Source: Phycisphaerales bacterium (lineage in GTDB: Bacteria > Planctomycetota > Phycisphaerae > Phycisphaerales > UBA1924). Taken from it: a stretch of DNA of 7,617 nucleotides. Shown here one piece after another: positions 5,701-7,617 of the stretch. The stretch is from contig JAUXUZ010000451.1 in NCBI GenBank assembly GCA_030680655.1, forward strand, positions 1 to 7,617, given 5' to 3'. Positions within the stretch are counted from its first letter, which is position 1. Each line of letters begins with the position of its first letter. Position numbers and translations under genes: made by a program. A model generated the notes under the pieces. That model was not told the origin of the DNA. It worked only from the letters and a program-made list of their open reading frames with translations, and made no database searches.

Positions 5701-7617
5701 TGTTGGCGTCGAGGGTGATCACCACCGTCTCGTTCGCCTCCGCGAGCGCATCGTCGATCACGCCGATATCGATCGTCGCGCTGCTGGCACCAATCGGGAT
5801 GACCACCGAGCTGGTGATCAGCGTGTAGTCGTCGCCGTTGGTCGCCGTTCCGCTGATCGTGAAGAACACCTCAAGGGCTTCGCCCGTGGGCCCCGTGCGC
5901 GTCACGCGGAACTGACCGTTGTTGGCCGTGCCGCTGGTCTCCGCGGCCGCCGCGTCGTTCGCGACGATCGAGACCACCGCCTCGTTGTCGGCGATCGTCA
6001 CGGTACCGCTGCGCAGAGCGGCCGTCGTTGAAAGGTTGTAGGCGTCGTCGGCGGTGAGCGTCACGATGACCGTCTCGGTGCTCTCGGCGAGCGCATCATC
6101 GATCACCGTCACGCTGAACGTCGCGCTCGCCTGACCGTCGAGGATGGTCACCGTGCCCGAGAGGGTCTCGTAGTCGGTGCCGTTGACGGCCGTGCCCGTC
6201 ACGGTGTAGCGCACGACAAGATCACCCGCCGTGTTGGAAGTGGGGCGCGTCACGCGGAACACGCCCCCGCTTGGCGTCTGGCCAACGACCGTCTCCGCCG
6301 CCGTGGCGTCAACCGTTGTCAGCGTGACCGTCGGCTCGTTGTCGGCGATCGTCACCGTTCCCGTGCGTTGCGAAGCCGTCGTAGACAGGCGGTAGGCGTT
6401 GTCGGCGTTGAGCGTCACGATAACCGTCTCGGAGCCCTCCGCAACCAGGTCGTCGGTCACCACCACGCTGAAGGTGGCGCTCGTCTGCCCCGCGAGGATG
6501 GTCACCGTGCCCGACAGCGCCACATAGTCGTCACCACCGGTGGCCGTGCCTGTCACCGTGTAGTTCACGACCAGATCGCCCGCCGTGTTAGTCGATGGGC
6601 GCGTCACGCGGAACGTGCCGCCGTTGGCCGCCTGCCCGCCGGTCGTCTCGGCCGCCGCCGCGTCAACCGTTGTCAGCGTGACGATCGGCTCGTTGTCAGC
6701 GATGTTCACCGTCGACTGCTGGCGTGAGACCACGGTCGTGACGTCGTACGCGTCGTCCGTGTCGAGCGTGACGGTCACCGTCTCGGTGATCTCCGCGAGG
6801 CCGTCGTCGATCACGTTCACGTTGAAGGTCGCGCTGGTTGCGCCCGCCGGGATCGTGACCGAACCGGTGAGAGTCGTGTAGTCAACACCGTTCTCCGCCG
6901 TGCCCGAAACCGAGTAGTACACCACCAGCGCAGCCGTCGTCGGGCCCGTGCGTGTGACGCGGAACTGACCCGGGTTCGCGACCCCGCTCGACTCGGCCGC
7001 GGCCGCGTCCGAAGCCGTGATCGACACAACCGCACGCGTCACAGTCGCGGTGCCGGTCGACGCGGAGTTGTTCTCGTCGTCGGTCTCCGCCACCGTGCCG
7101 TCCGCGTCAGCGCGGAAGATGATGTAGAACGCCCCCGTCGGCGCGTTCGAGGGGATCGTCAACGCGACGTTGCCGTACAGCGAGCCCACCGCAAAGACGG
7201 CGACGCTGCCGCCGAAGACGTCACCGCTGAGCAGAATGTCGCCGCCATCAAAGACCGAGTCGGTCGAGAGGTAGGCCGAGAGCGTGACCCCACCGGTCGC
7301 CTCTGCGTTGCCAAGGTTCGAGAAGATCGTGGCGACGTTGATCGTCTGCCCGGGCTGGTACGAACCCGAGATCGGGTACGCGTACACCCGCAAGTCGGCA
7401 CCCGCGGGGTCGTTGCCGACGTTCCGTGCCGGCACCGTGATGTTCGCCGTCGGCGAGATCGTGGCGTTGTTCCCTTCGTTGCTCTCGGCGACGTCGTTGG
7501 TTGGGTCAACGATCACCGAAACGCGGTACGCGCCGGGGTTGAGCGGGTCACCGCCGGGCGTCCCGTAGGGCAGGTAGATCCGCAGGTTGCTGAACGTGCG
7601 CACCCCGCCGCCAGCCA
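2756..7617 (-). CDS. Giant Calx-beta/CARDB repeat protein, C-terminal part (5' truncated by window edge)
   Basis: The frame is open from the right edge to TGA at 2758-2756. Residues are numbered here from the codon at 7603-7601 (1615 residues), which is a GTG inside a domain and not a true start. Order: residues 1-60, end of a CARDB-like beta domain with the closing motif VDPTNDVAESNEGNN; 67-190, a second CARDB-like domain closing with AETDDENN; 191-1490, eleven Calx-beta repeats of 114-118 residues (the last 135); about 1491-1615, a final CARDB-like domain with ENQGTTT, LAPGQ and GNN. Typical repeats carry DAAAAE at the start, FRVTR, GDDYT, a TDD..AE..ET acidic loop and an IADNE linker, the pattern of Calx-beta calcium sites. 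The segment has no Lys, no Cys and only two Trp. No transmembrane helix, LPXTG or PEP-type sorting tail is seen. An exported or surface, calcium-dependent adhesive or structural role is inferred from domain type only. The signal peptide would lie outside the window. Confidence 0.9.
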   Translation of the reverse strand, partial: AGGGVRTFSNLRIYLPYGTPGGDPLNPGAYRVSVIVDPTNDVAESNEGNNATISPTANITVPARNVGNDPAGADLRVYAYPISGSYQPGQTINVATIFSNLGNAEATGGVTLSAYLSTDSVFDGGDILLSGDVFGGSVAVFAVGSLYGNVALTIPSNAPTGAFYIIFRADADGTVAETDDENNSASTGTATVTRAVVSITASDAAAAESSGVANPGQFRVTRTGPTTAALVVYYSVSGTAENGVDYTTLTGSVTIPAGATSATFNVNVIDDGLAEITETVTVTLDTDDAYDVTTVVSRQQSTVNIADNEPIVTLTTVDAAAAETTGGQAANGGTFRVTRPSTNTAGDLVVNYTVTGTATGGDDYVALSGTVTILAGQTSATFSVVVTDDLVAEGSETVIVTLNADNAYRLSTTASQRTGTVTIADNEPTVTLTTVDATAAETVVGQTPSGGVFRVTRPTSNTAGDLVVRYTVTGTAVNGTDYETLSGTVTILDGQASATFSVTVIDDALAESTETVIVTLTADDAYNLSTTAALRSGTVTIADNEAVVSIVANDAAAAETSGTANNGQFRVTRTGPTGEALEVFFTISGTATNGDDYTLITSSVVIPIGASSATIDIGVIDDALAEANETVVITLDANTTYNITGVVAQRSATVTIADNEPIVVLTATDAAAAERAAGLSANGGQFRVTRPSSNTAGDMIVHYTVSGTATNGDDYTLLTGTVTILDGQTSATIDVVVTDDALAESTETVIVTLVADDAYRLSTSAAQRSRTVTILDNEPTVTLSTVDTIGAETSGVQAANNAQFRVTRPSTNTAGDLVVHYSVSGSATNGDDYTLLTGTVTILDGQTTATIDVVVTDDLLAEPTETVTLTLVADDAYRLPTSATQLTRTVTIADNEPIITLIATDAIAGEVVTGGTLSSGNFRVVRTGGDMSQQLTINVLVTGTASNLDWIDFIGTEMAIPANAAFYDNPVIIFDDALWEGSETIVITLQPGAGYHVTTIASRRVATVTIADNESTVTVTANDRTAAEIPTGTQNPGSFRINRAQGSNAAALSVFYTITGTATNGTDYVVLTGTATIPAGEAFVYVPVVITDDLLAENTETVIMTLNADASYRLGSTSQRTATVTITDNEPTVTVTASDAAAAEVTGGTPNRGQFRVTRTGGTTADLVVNYTITGTATNGDDYTLLTGTVTIPIGATSAVIDVNVTDDGVAEPAETVIVTLDADPAYRLGTAAQQTARVTIADNAATVTLARRDGVGAEVTTGTANLIVYRITRTGARTADLVVNYTMSGTATSGDDYEALSGTVTIPAGAAFVDVTLTVIDDLIVEGTETAIMTLTPDSAYRLGSAAQQAVAATIADNEPTFAVVRVDGSAAETPSGTVNTGSFAVRRTGGNTGQTSVVNFSVSGSATPGVDYTLSMTPIAGATFDFDSITGEGTVTFSGTVTQVTLIVTPALDVEPEATETVVINLLAADPGSQQYTLSGTQNTASLNIANAVFADLAAISIGSFSLNTFSRSATGQQMTFDVNIENQGTTTLTSVRVTLFLQAAGGARTNIGTMTFAVNLAPGQATTLSPTLTLSGFPAIGTYTPGATVAILTGGSDVITGNNAVTDAGSPIDVTA
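2759..3133 (-). other. C-terminal CARDB-like domain of the giant protein
   Basis: Residues 1491-1615 follow the last Calx-beta repeat. They show the pattern ADLAAISIGSF, FDVNIENQGTTTL, NLAPGQATTLS and ITGNNAV, as in CARDB-type beta-sandwiches. The protein ends 14 residues after GNN, with no hydrophobic anchor and no recognisable sorting motif. Confidence 0.55.
3134..7033 (-). repeat. Array of eleven tandem Calx-beta repeats (about 345-354 bp units)
   Basis: In protein order the units lie at 7033-6692, 6691-6338, 6337-5984, 5983-5639, 5638-5285, 5284-4931, 4930-4577, 4576-4229, 4228-3884, 3883-3539 and 3538-3134. Boundaries are placed at the IADN|EP linker. Units 2, 3, 5, 6 and 7 are exactly 354 bp (118 codons), units 4, 9 and 10 are 345 bp, unit 8 is 348 bp, unit 1 about 342 bp and unit 11 about 405 bp. 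Two sequence types alternate: a longer one with RPSTNTAGDLVV and VTILDGQ (units 2, 3, 5, 6), and a shorter one with RTG and VTIPAGA or VTIPIGA (units 1, 4, 9, 10, and loosely 8). Unit 7 and unit 11 are divergent. Confidence 0.9.
4931..7033 (-). repeat. Higher-order duplication: three-repeat block 1-3 and block 4-6
   Basis: Block one (5984-7033) and block two (4931-5983) have the same order of repeat types. Units 1 and 4 both begin AVVSI, have RTGPT and have a Y-D/N-x-T-x-VV end. Units 2 and 5 both begin EPIV and contain ANGG. Units 3 and 6 both begin EPTVTL-T/S-TVD. Unit lengths match too (114/115, 118/118, 118/118). The simplest reading is duplication of a roughly 1050-bp three-unit block. 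Confidence 0.65.
7034..7405 (-). other. CARDB-like domain (N-terminal side of the repeat array)
   Basis: Residues 67-190 of the giant protein start ADLRVYAYPISGSYQPGQ, continue with a FSNLGNA strand typical of the domain, and end with the hallmark DGTVAETDDENN. A preceding copy, cut by the window edge, ends with DPTNDVAESNEGNN (about 7465-7510). CARDB domains are extracellular beta-sandwich modules often found between adhesive domains. The assignment is by motif only. Confidence 0.65.

Noticed and set aside
5510..6031. Plus-strand open frames opposite the Calx-beta array
   Set aside because: They recur with the repeat period and are mirror images of the repeats, rich in Arg, His and Gly or in Val, Ser and Thr. 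They have no independent coding evidence.
3134..7033. CRISPR array or satellite DNA
   Set aside because: The periodicity of about 345-354 bp is protein-coding, in frame, and matches the Calx-beta domain length. There are no short direct repeats with unique spacers.
7601..7603. GTG at 7603 as the start of the giant protein
   Set aside because: It falls inside a CARDB-like domain and the frame stays open to the window edge, so the true start lies outside.
1..7617. Mobile element, prophage or defence system
   Set aside because: No transposase, integrase, terminal inverted repeats, tRNA target or defence-type domain was seen in any of the genes.

Overview
The window is GC-rich bacterial DNA, most likely from a member of the Planctomycetota (possibly a Phycisphaerae-like lineage). 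This rests on three weak clues: a small membrane protein with a CxxCG-x-L-x-GLP...CPxCG zinc-ribbon tail of a style common in that phylum, a divergent trigger factor, and a giant Calx-beta/CARDB repeat protein. No rRNA or other firm taxonomic marker is present.

Layout: (1) 1-609, plus strand, is the C-terminal half of a citrate synthase, cut by the left window edge, with all three catalytic residues present. (2) 664-1059, plus strand, 54 bp further on, is a 131-residue protein with two hydrophobic helices and a four-cysteine zinc ribbon. (3) 1060-1222 is a convergent intergenic gap with a strong hairpin (1113-1136) that best serves as the terminator of the minus-strand gene and may stop both. 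(4) 1223-2626, minus strand, is trigger factor (tig). It is best started at a GTG with a Shine-Dalgarno sequence. A longer reading from 2752 would translate the terminator of the preceding gene. (5) 2627-2755 holds that terminator (2672-2699), a second small hairpin and the tig ribosome binding site. (6) 2756-7617, minus strand, is the C-terminal 1620 or so residues of a giant, presumably exported, calcium-binding-type repeat protein. In protein order it has one partial and one full CARDB-like domain, eleven Calx-beta repeats and a final CARDB-like domain. It is open at the right window edge, so its N-terminus is missing.

The two core-metabolism or housekeeping genes (citrate synthase, trigger factor) have no evident functional link with the giant protein. 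No mobile element, CRISPR array, tRNA or rRNA is visible. The most unusual feature is the giant protein: the 1615 translated residues contain no lysine and no cysteine, and its repeats have a three-unit higher-order order (1-2-3 / 4-5-6) on which within-block homogenisation is superimposed. I see no convincing previously undescribed multi-gene system here.
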